Origin: Burkholderiales bacterium
GTDB taxonomy: Bacteria; Pseudomonadota; Gammaproteobacteria; Burkholderiales; Casimicrobiaceae
Assembly (NCBI GenBank): GCA_020851235.1
Contig: JADZDD010000026.1
Span: 1 to 38,467, forward strand
DNA length: 38,467 bases
Direction of reading: 5' to 3'
Part shown: in pieces, positions 1 to 9,200 of the stretch
How positions within the stretch are numbered: the first letter of the stretch is position 1
Layout: the number at the start of each line of letters is the position of its first letter
The notes under the pieces: generated by a model
Seen by the model: the letters and a program-made list of their open reading frames with translations, nothing else
Told to the model about the DNA's origin: nothing
The model's database searches: none
Made by a program: the position numbers and the translations under genes

Positions 1-1717
1 CAAACGTCACGCTGCGCGTGACCAGCGTCGCCCCTTCCGCCGGACTCGGCGGCGATGCAATCGTCGTCACCGGCGGCTCGGCCTCGGCAGGCGCCGCGGT
101 CGGTACCCCCATCCATACGTTGCCACCGCGAATCTCGGGTTCCGGGAAGTACGCGGCGATCTCGGGACTCAACGGAAAATGCGTGCCGCCGACGGCGAGG
201 CCGTACGGGGTCGCCGCGATGCTGCGCAGGCCCTGCTGCTGCATGAAGCCAAAGCCGCTGTTGGTGACCGTGGACCACGTCGTGCCGTCGGTCGTGGCGA
301 GGAGGTCGAAGCCCAACGTCGCGAAGCCACCCGAGTCGAGCGCCCCCTGGAACGTCCCCATGTACAGGCGGTTGTCACCCAGCGGCGCACTGCTTCGGTT
401 GTACGCGTAGTTCAAGAGCCGCCAAAAGTAGAACTGCCGGCCGTTGCGATAGCCGGTCGTCGCGTTGCCGGGTACACCCCAACCCGCGCCGCGGCGCGTG
501 GTCGGCGGACAATCGTCGGCTCCACCGGTGCCGTTGAGATCCTCGAGCGGCAAGGCGCAAAAGAAATTGGGTGGCAGGTCCGGATTGGTGAACCCTCCCG
601 AGGGCAACGCCGCCGCACCCATGCGCGGCTCGCCGATCAGCACCTCGAACGTACCGTTCGCGCGCAGCCGCAGGAGTTCGGCGCGAATGGCGTTGCCATC
701 GAGCACGGGCGCGCTCATCGCGAGGTACATGTCCCCCTTGAACTCGACGATGTCGGCAAAGCCGTCGTTGCGGACGAGCCCGGACGAGGACTTCGGCCGG
801 CCGCCACCACGATCGAGGACCTTGGTCCAGGTCGGCGTGCAGAACAACCACCATCCCGTGCACCCCTCGGTGCGCCACAACTGGCCGCCGGAGACCTCGT
901 TGGTGACCCCGGCGTAGACGTACTTGCCGGTGCTCATCAGCGTGAAGATCGCGCCGTTGTCGGGCTCGCCCATGCCCATGGCGCTGTAATTGCGCCACGG
1001 CATGCCCGACACCGGATTGGTGTTGGCGAGCACGATCGGACTGTCGGTGCGGTCCGAATCGAACGTCTGCACGTCACCACCCTTGCCGACCGGCGTCGTG
1101 ATGAGCACCTGTCCCAGCGCCGGATCCCTGAAACACGCCATCGTGCGAAAACCGACGGTTCCCGACGGATAGCCGATACGGCTCGCGACGCGGAACGTCA
1201 CGCCATCGGACGTGTACAGGATGTTGCCCTCGAGCGGCCCCAGCGTCGAGATGAAGAGGTAGTCCACGCCGCCGAAGCTGCACGCGGTCATCCAGCGGTA
1301 GCCGAACTCGCGCGCCACGTTGAGCAGCGGCACGTTGGGTGCCGTGTACGCCAGGGCCCACGTGCCGGAGCGGCCGTCGGTACCGCCGGGTGTGTAGCGC
1401 CAGATCTGCCCCGGTGCGGGCAAGCCGGTGGCGGGGTCGATCTCGAAGCGGCCCGTCCCCACGTAGAGCTTCCCCTTGAACCACGCCATCGACCACATGT
1501 AGTCGTTGGTGCGTGCGCCTTGCGCATGCGGACCGTCGACGGCCTGCTCGAGGCCGAGTTGCGCAAGGAGCTTGAAATCCTCGTTGCCGTCGAGAAGATC
1601 GGCCGTGCTGCCGATGCGTGGCAGCATCAGGAAAAGCGCCAGGGCGACGCACAGCGTCAATACCGAACGCAAACGTGCCGCGCGATTCGGATGATTCATC
1701 GCAACGCTGGAGCTCAT
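1..1717 (-). CDS. Secreted protein, probable beta-propeller plus Ig-like region (C-terminus off window)
   Basis: An open frame of 572 codons runs from an ATG at 1717 off the left edge, so the C-terminus is missing. The start follows a clear GGGAGG ribosome site. The N-terminus is a signal peptide: arginine-containing n-region, then a hydrophobic stretch (LTLCVALALFLML) ending near residue 38. The mature part repeatedly shows short motifs such as WFKGKLYVGTG, LYTSDGVTFR, GKYVYAGV, FKGDMYLAM and LATTDGTTWS. These resemble blades of a beta-propeller or sialidase-like fold. Near the left edge PPVTTIASPPSPAEG looks like the start of an Ig-like or FN3-like module. No catalytic motif was recognised. 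It lies 172 bp downstream of the sulfotransferase on the same strand, so it may or may not belong to that operon. Confident that it is a real exported protein; function unknown. Confidence 0.75.
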   Translation of the reverse strand, partial: MSSSVAMNHPNRAARLRSVLTLCVALALFLMLPRIGSTADLLDGNEDFKLLAQLGLEQAVDGPHAQGARTNDYMWSMAWFKGKLYVGTGRFEIDPATGLPAPGQIWRYTPGGTDGRSGTWALAYTAPNVPLLNVAREFGYRWMTACSFGGVDYLFISTLGPLEGNILYTSDGVTFRVASRIGYPSGTVGFRTMACFRDPALGQVLITTPVGKGGDVQTFDSDRTDSPIVLANTNPVSGMPWRNYSAMGMGEPDNGAIFTLMSTGKYVYAGVTNEVSGGQLWRTEGCTGWWLFCTPTWTKVLDRGGGRPKSSSGLVRNDGFADIVEFKGDMYLAMSAPVLDGNAIRAELLRLRANGTFEVLIGEPRMGAAALPSGGFTNPDLPPNFFCALPLEDLNGTGGADDCPPTTRRGAGWGVPGNATTGYRNGRQFYFWRLLNYAYNRSSAPLGDNRLYMGTFQGALDSGGFATLGFDLLATTDGTTWSTVTNSGFGFMQQQGLRSIAATPYGLAVGGTHFPLSPEIAAYFPEPEIRGGNVWMGVPTAAPAEAEPPVTTIASPPSPAEGATLVTRSVTF

Positions 1718-1841
1718 GATGATCCTCCCTTCATGTGTCCCGCCAAGGGATGGCCACCACCTGCGTGGCCCAGGGGCTACGCCAAGCCTTGCAAGGATCG
1801 CGCCCGTGGTCAAGAAGCGAAGCATCCGGTCGCATGGCGAC

Positions 1842-1861
1842 GGCGCGCATCCTCGCGCGCC
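1842..1861 (-). terminator. Weak hairpin between sulfotransferase and secreted-protein genes
   Basis: GGCGCGC (1842-1848) and GCGCGCC (1855-1861) form a 7-bp stem with a 6-nt loop, about 30 bp past the sulfotransferase stop. There is no T-tract, so it could be a weak or Rho-assisted terminator, or chance in GC-rich DNA. The rest of the 172-bp gap shows only the ribosome site of the downstream gene. Confidence 0.25.
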
Positions 1862-1889
1862 CGTTTCCAGGCGGCAGCGCCAGCGTAGG

Positions 1890-3122
1890 CTACAAGAGCG
1901 CGTATTCGTCGGCGAACCGGCTGCGAATGGCGGTCGCGGCAAGACCGAAATCGTCGAGCGTGTACGCGTGTCGGCTTCGCTTGCGCCTCGCATCCTCGGC
2001 GAGGAAGCGGGCGACCGCGGCGTCGACGCCATCGCGTGGCAACGCGAAGTGCTCGAGGATCGCGTGCACCGTCGCCGCCGGCCGCTCGACGAGTTCGTTG
2101 TAGCGCACATCGATGAACGGGGGCGTCTCCTTGGGCCAGTGGTCACGTGCCGCGCCCCCGGCGTCGAACATCCGGGGCAGGTTGCGCATGATCTCGCGCC
2201 CGATCGCGCGACCGTCCTGCGCGGGCGTGATGAGACGGCGCAAGGCGATCGTCAGCGCGCACATCGACGGCAGCACCTCGAGCGGATCGCGATGCATGAA
2301 CACCACTCGCGCATCCGGATACACGGCGAGGAGCTCGGTCAGCGAGGCCATGTGCACGGGGGCCTTCAGCGACCAGGTCGCCGAAGGTGCACCGAAGGAC
2401 AGCACCTGCAGGTGGCGCCGGTGCCACGGGTACGCGTGCGCGAAACGGCTGGCGTACAGGTAGTCGTGATAGTCGACGCTGGGAAAGAACGTCGTGAAGA
2501 GCAGCGCCCGGAATGACGACATCAGGAGCGGATTGCACTCCTCGGGCAGGAGCGCTCCCACGGGATGCGCGAGCGGCAGGCCGGGTGACAGTCGGTTGGC
2601 AAAGCCGGTCGCCGCCTTCGCGTAGCGAACCTGCGCGCGCACCTGTCGCTTGCGCGCGATGGCCGGGGGCACCGGAGTGAGATCCGTCTCCCAGCGCAGC
2701 GGCGTGCGTAACCCGCCTTGCGCGCCGAGCAATCCCTGCAGCAACGTCGTGCCCGTGCGTGGCAGGCCCAGGATGAAGATCGGTGCCGCGATCCGGATAT
2801 CGGCAATCTCGGGATGCAGCGTCAGCGCCTGCGTGATGTGGAGCCGGTTCTTGAGGCTGGCCACCACCATCTGGAAGAAGAGCTGGCGCCCCGCCTCGTC
2901 GGCACCCGACGTCTCGCGAAACTCGCGCAGGAGGAGATCGAGGGCGTCGGTGAACTCGGTACCGCCGAGGTCGTCGAGCTTCGCCTCCTTGCGCGCGGTG
3001 GCCGTGAGCTGCGCTGCATCGAGCTCGGCGCCGCGCCAGCCCAGGCGTGTCGCGAAACGCAGGCTGCGATTCCAGGGCCGGCGCCACCAGACGGGCCGGT
3101 CGAACGCGGCCAACGAACTCAC
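1890..3122 (-). CDS. Sulfotransferase family protein (PAPS-dependent)
   Basis: A 410-aa protein. Residues 115-126 (IFILGLPRTGTT) are the 5'-phosphosulfate-binding loop of PAPS-dependent sulfotransferases, and residues 273-286 (VVFMHRDPLEVLPS) match the 3'-phosphate-binding strand and helix. This is the Sulfotransfer_3 style seen in bacterial enzymes of about 400 aa that sulfate lipids or small metabolites; the acceptor cannot be read from sequence. The start is a GTG at 3122 whose GTGA overlaps the TGA of the upstream glycosyltransferase, implying translational coupling. The open frame extends further upstream, but that part lies inside the glycosyltransferase. There is no signal peptide, as expected for a cytoplasmic PAPS user. 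Being last in the tightly linked series suggests it finishes the product after glycosylation (inference). Confidence 0.88.
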   Translation of the reverse strand: MSSLAAFDRPVWWRRPWNRSLRFATRLGWRGAELDAAQLTATARKEAKLDDLGGTEFTDALDLLLREFRETSGADEAGRQLFFQMVVASLKNRLHITQALTLHPEIADIRIAAPIFILGLPRTGTTLLQGLLGAQGGLRTPLRWETDLTPVPPAIARKRQVRAQVRYAKAATGFANRLSPGLPLAHPVGALLPEECNPLLMSSFRALLFTTFFPSVDYHDYLYASRFAHAYPWHRRHLQVLSFGAPSATWSLKAPVHMASLTELLAVYPDARVVFMHRDPLEVLPSMCALTIALRRLITPAQDGRAIGREIMRNLPRMFDAGGAARDHWPKETPPFIDVRYNELVERPAATVHAILEHFALPRDGVDAAVARFLAEDARRKRSRHAYTLDDFGLAATAIRSRFADEYALL

Positions 3123-4273
3123 CGTCGTGCCACCTCGGCAATGGCTCGTGCTGCCACCGGCGCGCCACCGGCCTCGCGAAAAGACGCCGCCACCCGCTGG
3201 GCCGCGGCGCGAAAACCAGCGCCGTCGAGCACGGTGAAGATGGCGTCGCGCAACGCCGGCGCACTGACGCGATTGGAGCGCACGCGGACACCCGCACCCG
3301 CGCCGACCACGAGTTCGGCGTAGATCGCCTGTTCGTGCGCCATGGGCGCCACCACCGCCGGCACGCCAAAGGACAGCGCCTCGTTCACGACGACACCCGC
3401 ATGGCACAGGATCGCATCGGCACGCGGCAACAGCTCGATGAGCGGTAGCCAGGCGCGCACGACGAAGTTCTCGGGCGGATCAGGCAGCAGATCGGGTTGC
3501 GTTCCGACCACCACCGTCACGTTCGTCCCCTGCAACGCCTCCAGGAGGCGTGCGTACAACGAGCGGGCCCGTTCGGCAAAGAGCGTCCCGAACGACACGA
3601 GGAGAGTCTTGCCTGCGGTGAGCCTTTCCCACGGGAACGGGACCGTTTCGGGGCGATGCGAAAGCGTCGGGCCCACGAAGCGGTAGCTCGCGGGGTAGGC
3701 GACGGCCTCCCCCGCGAGGTAGCGCGACGTGTAGATGAGCACGAGGTCCGCCGACAGGTCCGGTCGTGCGATCGGCACAAGGCCTGCACCGCGTTCGAGT
3801 TCGGCGTACAGGCCGGCGATCCAGGCGGCCACCGCCGGATACTGCGCGACGCGATCGCGCAGCAGCGCGGCCGACGGCGCCGACGTCACCCAGCGCGTCC
3901 TGCGCTTGCGGGCGACGAGCGCGCCCGCGATCGCCTGATGATCGGCCACCACGACATCGGGACGGAAATCCGCCACGGCCGCGTCGACGACGGGCATCAT
4001 GTCACGCGCGATCGGCACGAGGATTCGCTCGAAGAGCGCCTGCATCCCCGCAAGCCACGGCGCCGCGGCGGCGCGGCGCAGGTCGGCCTCGGCGGCGACG
4101 AGCGCGGAGTGCGGCACGGTAAAGACGCGGGCGTCGGGTGCGAGCAGCGGGCGCAGCTCGGCGTAAGTCACCCAGGCGCACTCGTGTCCCGCCATGGCGA
4201 GCTCCGCACCGATCGATACGGTCGGATTGACATGAGCCGCGAACGGCGGGACCACGAACAGGATGCGGCTCAT
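3119..4273 (-). CDS. GT1-family glycosyltransferase (MGT/UGT type)
   Basis: A 384-aa GT-B fold enzyme. The N-terminal domain opens with MSRILFVVPPFAAHVNP, in which His14 sits where GT1 enzymes keep the catalytic base (HxNP). The C-terminal domain has TLLVSFGT (223-230), AWLP (274-277) and the nucleotide-sugar motif around CHAGVVVNEALSFGVP (290-305) followed by HEQ. This is the macrolide glycosyltransferase / zeaxanthin glucosyltransferase / sterol glucosyltransferase group, which transfers sugar from UDP- or TDP-sugars onto lipophilic hydroxyl acceptors. It starts 61 bp after the second hydrolase and overlaps the sulfotransferase by 4 bp. It probably glycosylates the product of the two megasynthases (inference). 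The sugar donor is not predictable from sequence. Confidence 0.88.
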   Translation of the reverse strand: MSRILFVVPPFAAHVNPTVSIGAELAMAGHECAWVTYAELRPLLAPDARVFTVPHSALVAAEADLRRAAAAPWLAGMQALFERILVPIARDMMPVVDAAVADFRPDVVVADHQAIAGALVARKRRTRWVTSAPSAALLRDRVAQYPAVAAWIAGLYAELERGAGLVPIARPDLSADLVLIYTSRYLAGEAVAYPASYRFVGPTLSHRPETVPFPWERLTAGKTLLVSFGTLFAERARSLYARLLEALQGTNVTVVVGTQPDLLPDPPENFVVRAWLPLIELLPRADAILCHAGVVVNEALSFGVPAVVAPMAHEQAIYAELVVGAGAGVRVRSNRVSAPALRDAIFTVLDGAGFRAAAQRVAASFREAGGAPVAARAIAEVARR

Positions 4274-4334
4274 TGGATCGCGTGATCGGCCGATGCGTGC
4301 TGCGGTGAGGATCCCGCGCCGGGAATCCCTCGCT

Positions 4335-5201
4335 TCAAGACGTGAACTCCCGGATCGCGCCCACCACGTGCTCGCGCACGAAGGCCGTCGCGTGGAAGAG
4401 GATCCCGTGCGCGCAGTCGGGCACGATGACGAGCCGACACGACGGCATCACACGCGCGAGCCGCTCGCCTTCGGGGCGCAGGTCGGAGATGGCGCCGTAG
4501 AGCGCGAGCGTCGGGCAGGTGATGCGCGCGAGCGTGGCGTCGTCGATCGGCGCGGTGCCTGCGATGTCGCGCACGAAGGTCGTCTCGTCGCGAAGTCGCG
4601 TCGCCGTTTCCACCATCGGGCTGCGGCGGCGTCGCGTCAGGCGTCCCGCGAACTTCGCGGTGGCGCGACCATCGGCATCGAGGTCGTCGAGGTCGATGGC
4701 ATCGAGGTCGACGTGGCCGCGCGCGGCGTGCCGGGCGAGCCAGTCGCCGAAGAGTTCCTTGATCTTCTGGTCGCGTGCCTCGCCCTCGAGCGTCATGCTG
4801 GCAGCGATCCGCTCGCCGATCTCCGCGACGCCCGACTGCGCGTCGAGCAACACGAGCCCTTGCACGCGGTCCGGGTGATCGGCAGCAAAGCGCAGCGCGA
4901 CGTACCCGCCGAAGCTGTGGCCGACGACGATGACACGGTCCTCGCCGATCGCATCGACGATCGCCGCGAGATCGGCGGCCATGTCGGCGCCCGAGTAACC
5001 ACTGCGCGGTTGCTCGCTGCGACCATGGCCGCGCAGATCGTAGAGCACCACGCGGGCGTGCTTCGCCGCCTCGGGGGCGAGCGTCATGAAGAAGCTCGAG
5101 TGGTTGTCGAGAGGCAGGCCGTGGACGAACACGACGACGGCGTCGCCCGCGCCCATGCGCACGACGTTGAAGCGAGTGCCGCGGGCGAGGACGTCAGCCA
5201 T
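4335..5201 (-). CDS. Alpha/beta hydrolase (operon copy 2)
   Basis: A 288-aa alpha/beta hydrolase fold protein. The oxyanion HG motif is at FVHGLP (25-30) and DLRGHGRSE follows at 55-63. The nucleophile elbow is GHSFGG with Ser96. The likely acid is Asp240 in YGAISD and the His is His265 in CAHG, so the triad looks complete. The ATG at 5201 lies inside the end of the upstream hydrolase (ATGGCTGA, 8-bp overlap). It shares DLRGHGRSE, the serine elbow and overall layout with that neighbour, so the pair looks like an old tandem duplication. In a megasynthase operon with no thioesterase domain, release of the acyl chain from the ACP, or transesterification, is a reasonable role, but this is inference. 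Confidence 0.85.
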   Translation of the reverse strand: MADVLARGTRFNVVRMGAGDAVVVFVHGLPLDNHSSFFMTLAPEAAKHARVVLYDLRGHGRSEQPRSGYSGADMAADLAAIVDAIGEDRVIVVGHSFGGYVALRFAADHPDRVQGLVLLDAQSGVAEIGERIAASMTLEGEARDQKIKELFGDWLARHAARGHVDLDAIDLDDLDADGRATAKFAGRLTRRRRSPMVETATRLRDETTFVRDIAGTAPIDDATLARITCPTLALYGAISDLRPEGERLARVMPSCRLVIVPDCAHGILFHATAFVREHVVGAIREFTS

Positions 5202-6003
5202 CGCGCAGGAAGTCGCCGACGGCGGCGCCGAACGCGAGGGGCACCTCGTTCAGCATGAGATGCCCGCAGTCGAACATCCGCATCGTGACCTCGGGCAACA
5301 GGCCCGCGAGGCGCTGGCGCGTGGCCTCCATCGCGGGCAGCGTGCGCGTGCCGTAGCAAAGGAGCACCGGGCACGCGCACCGCGCGATCTCGGCATCGGC
5401 GATGTCCTGGTCGTGCGCAAGGTCGGTGAGCAGCGTCGTGTCCTTCATGAGCGCCGAGGTTCGCGAGCGAACACGGCGCGTACGGCGTCCCGTGCCGCGC
5501 AGGACCTCCTGCGTGGCGGCCGGCAGGTGCGCCACCGCGTGCGCCTGCACGGCGAGGATGCTCTCCGCAACCTCGTCGGCATCGATGCCGTCCCGTGTGG
5601 CGGGATCATCCTCGTCCTCGATGAAGACCGGCAGCGGCCCTTCCGCAAAGACGAGCTTGCGCACGCGCTGCGGATGATCGAGCACGAAGCGCAGTCCCAC
5701 GACGGCACCGAAGCTGTGGCCGACGATGGCAAGCGGGCCGGTCGATGCGTGACGATCGGCGATGGCCGCGAGGTCGCCGGCCATCGAGCGGATGCCGTAG
5801 CCCGACGGGGTCGCCTCGCTGCGACCGTGGCCGCGCAGGTCGTACATGATGACGCGGTATTCGGTGGCGAGCGTCGGGGCGATCGTGAAATAGAAGCTCG
5901 CGAGCGATGTCGTCATGCCGTGCACGAGGATGACCGTCCCGCGCCGCGGCTGGCCGAGCGCCTGGACGTGCAGGCGGACGCCGGCTATCGACTCGACTGG
6001 CAT
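5194..6003 (-). CDS. Alpha/beta hydrolase (operon copy 1)
   Basis: A 269-aa alpha/beta hydrolase fold protein: LVHGMT (26-31), DLRGHGRSE (55-63), nucleophile elbow GHSFGA with Ser97, and CGHLML with His248. The strand that normally ends in the catalytic Asp reads LLCYGTRTLP, with Thr221 where the Asp is expected. Either the acid comes from elsewhere (for example Glu121 in FAEGP) or the enzyme works differently from its neighbour. The gene starts 19 bp inside the 3' end of the ACP gene and ends inside the start of the next hydrolase. The tight coupling to the ACP makes it a candidate releasing or editing enzyme for ACP-bound chains (inference). Confidence 0.83.
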   Translation of the reverse strand: MPVESIAGVRLHVQALGQPRRGTVILVHGMTTSLASFYFTIAPTLATEYRVIMYDLRGHGRSEATPSGYGIRSMAGDLAAIADRHASTGPLAIVGHSFGAVVGLRFVLDHPQRVRKLVFAEGPLPVFIEDEDDPATRDGIDADEVAESILAVQAHAVAHLPAATQEVLRGTGRRTRRVRSRTSALMKDTTLLTDLAHDQDIADAEIARCACPVLLCYGTRTLPAMEATRQRLAGLLPEVTMRMFDCGHLMLNEVPLAFGAAVGDFLRDG

Positions 6004-6281
6004 GCGGCAATGTAATCGACGAGCTGCCCGACGGTGAGCGCAATGATCTCCTCGAGCTCCATCCCCGAGAGCCAGCTCGGAAAATCGACCGCCTCACCAT
6101 AACGCGCCTGGATCTTCTCGGACAGTGCAACGAGCTCGATGCTCTCGACCTCGAGATCGGCAACGAAGCTCGTCTCCATCGTGATGGGCGTCTCCTGCAC
6201 CCAATCCTCGCCGATCACTTCCTCGATCATCGCGGCGATGTCGGCAAGTATGGCGGCCTTGTTCTCTTCGAGGATGCTCAT
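5985..6281 (-). CDS. Stand-alone acyl carrier protein
   Basis: A 98-aa acidic protein with a carrier-protein signature: ADLEVESIELVAL at residues 41-53, in which Ser47 is the predicted phosphopantetheine site. The C-terminal helix (ELEEIIALTVGQLVDYI) is typical of type II ACPs. Its ATG at 6281 overlaps the TGA of the preceding megasynthase (ATGA). A longer open frame exists upstream, but that stretch codes for the synthase. It adds a second carrier site to the one inside the larger megasynthase. Possible jobs are holding the starter, accepting the finished chain for the hydrolases, or presenting the chain for tailoring. The phosphopantetheinyl transferase fused to the protein encoded just upstream would activate it. 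Confidence 0.92.
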   Translation of the reverse strand: MSILEENKAAILADIAAMIEEVIGEDWVQETPITMETSFVADLEVESIELVALSEKIQARYGEAVDFPSWLSGMELEEIIALTVGQLVDYIAACQSSR

Positions 6282-9200
6282 GGGGGTGTCCAGGCGATGA
6301 TGTAGTCGAGATGGCGGCGCGTGGCGATCCAGCGGCTGTCGACGCGCACGCGCTCGCCGTCGAGCGCGTCGACCACGAGCCGCTTCGGTGCATTCGCAAG
6401 GCCGGTGCCTGCCGCCTTGCCTGCCGCCTCCTTGGCGGCCCACAGGCGGGTGAGCGCGACGTCGCGCTCAAGGCCACCGACGAGCGCGAGTTCGGCGGGT
6501 GAGAATGCGATGCCGGCAAAGCCGTCGCCGCGCGGCTCGATGCGCTCGATGTCGATGCCGGGCGTGACGCCTTCGGCGGCGACCGCGACGGCGAGCGCAT
6601 CCTTGTGCGCGATCGAGACGCGCACATCCGCCCCCGACGGCACGCCGACGAGCGGCTCGCCGTTGGGTCCGTTGTCGATGGCCACCTCGATCGGAAACAG
6701 CTTGACCCCGCCGCGTTCACGCACGAGACGGCGCACCGCGTCCTTGGCAGCGATGCGGCCCAGAAGCCACGATCGGTCGCGCTGCAGCTTCCTGATGCCG
6801 CCCGCCGCCTCGAGCTCGCGCGTGGAGTTGAAGCGGCGCGCGAGGAAGTCGATCGTGACACTGCGCCAGCCCGGATCGGCCAGCATCGCCACACCGTGCT
6901 CATCGAAGGTCGCGAGCAGGTACTCGCTCGGCTGCCGGATGATCTCGTAGATCCCGCCGGCGGTCTCGAAGCGCCAGTCTTCCCAGCCGGTGATGCGGCA
7001 GTAGACGTGGTCGCCCTGCACGAGTTCGAGATCGGCACGCACTTCGCGCCGTCCGAAGCGACGCGAGCGCACCGTGCACTCGAGCGCGGTGCCCGGCTCG
7101 GGCTCCGGTCCGAAGAACTCGACGCGGTCGATGCGCACTGGCATCGCGAGCCGATCCTCCTCGGCGCTGGCGACCACCCACAGTCCGTAGACCTGACCCG
7201 CAGCGTCGAGCAGCGCCCCCTTGCCGGGCAGCGCGGTCAACGTCCCGCGCAGGCCGCCAGGGCCGAAGTCGTGCAGCGAGACGATGCCCTGGTACTGCGG
7301 GCCGTGGAAGAGCCAGCCGTCGCGATAGATGCGGTCCATCGGCACCGGGAACGGCTGCGCATCGGTGTAGGGCTCTTGCGACGGCGCCGGCGCCGGCGGA
7401 TGGCGTTCGGCCATCGTCACCGTGCCTTCGACGTACCCTTCGACCTTGACACGGATGCGCGTGGCGTCGAGGCGCGTCGCGACGACATCGACGAGGACCG
7501 CGGGCTCGACGTACAGCCACGAGCTCGCGAGCACGTCCTCGACGACGATCGCGGTACGCGTCGGATCGAGGCGCTCCGCCGCGTCCATGAGCAGCGCGAT
7601 CGACATCGTCATCGGAACCGTCGGCGCGCGATCGACCGGCTCGCGCCACGTCGGTGGCTGCGGGACCAGCGAGTGGTCGATGAGCTCGGGATACGTGGCA
7701 AGCGAAAGCTCGATGCGATCGGTGCGCGTGGACGGTGCGATGGCGGTCGGGGCAGGAAGTGGGCGCGACGCCGGCGGTGCGGGTCGGCGCCGCGCGAAGG
7801 CGTCGACGATCTCCGTCTGCGCCGCAACGAGCTCGCGCATGCTCGTGTCGAAGGCGGCGAGCACGCGGTGGCCGACGCCTGCGGGCGGCGTCGGCAGCGC
7901 CCTCGCGCCGCGGTCGAGCGGTGCCGCCCCGATCCGGACGAGCGGCGCGCCGAGGTCGAGGTCCACGGTCCCACGCGCCCCCGATCGCACCGACTTCGTG
8001 GCGAGGCCCACACGCTCGAGATCGACCGGCGCACCCTCGACATACAGCGCCGCGCAGGCGCGGCGCAACTGCTCCATTCCGGGGTGCTGCGCCGTGACGA
8101 GCGAGATCGCGTGATGCGGCTCGCCCGCCAGCACGTCGTCGACGAATGCCGCCAGGCTGCCGGTGCCCACCTGCACGAAAACGCGCGCACCCGCGGCGTA
8201 CAGCGCGAGGATCGTCTCGCGAAAGCGCACCGGCTGCACGAGGTGATCGAGGAAGAGCTTCGTCACCGCGCGCGGATCGGCGGGATAAGGCGCGCACGTC
8301 GTTGCCGACCACAGCGGGCGCTCCGGCGCGCGCAGCGCGACGGTGGCAAGCGCGCCGCCGTAGAAGTCGAGATGTCCGGCGAGTGCGGGCGAGTGGAACC
8401 CCGAGCGAAACGGCAGCACCTCGAAGAGAATGCGCGCCTCGCGCAGGCGTTCGCGCACACGCTCGGCCGCGGCCGGCGGCCCGCACACGATCGACTGGTG
8501 CACGCAGTTGTCGTGCGTGACCACCATGCCGGGCACGCCGGCGATGAGTTCGCCCACCCGCGCGGCACCGGCGCCAACGGCCAGATACTCGAGGTCCGCC
8601 ACGCGCAGCATGCCGGGTCGCAGGCTCGCGATGAGCTCGTGCAGCGACTCGCGCTCGAACATCCCGGCCGCGAGCATGCCCGACCATTCGCCGATGCTGT
8701 GCCCTGCAATCATGTCTGGGTGCACACCGAGTGCCGCCAGCACGTCGGTCAGGAAGGCATTGAGCGTAAAGACCTGGAAGCCTTGCTGCTCGAGGTTCGG
8801 CGATTCGACGTCGGGCTCGGGCAGGCCGAAGTGGCGCGCGATGGCGGCGACCTTCGGGGCAAATATCGCTTCCACGCCCGGATACAGGAACGCGACCTTG
8901 CCGCCGGCCGTGATGAGTCCCTCCGGCGCGAAGTACAGCCCGTCGCGGCCGCGCCGGGCACGACCGCTGCTGACCGCGTGCACCGCGGCTTCGATGCGTC
9001 GCGTCGTCGGCGCGATGAGCGCGAGGCGGGCGGGACCCTCGCCCCCACTCACCCCGCCGGCCACGGCCGTGGCAAGCGCCGCAGTCGTGGGCGCGGCGAC
9101 GATCAGCGCGGGGTCGACGTCGCGGTCGGCCGGCGTCCGTGCACGCTGGCGGCGCACCGCCTGCGGCGCGTCGATGATGACGTGCGCGTTGATGCCGCCG

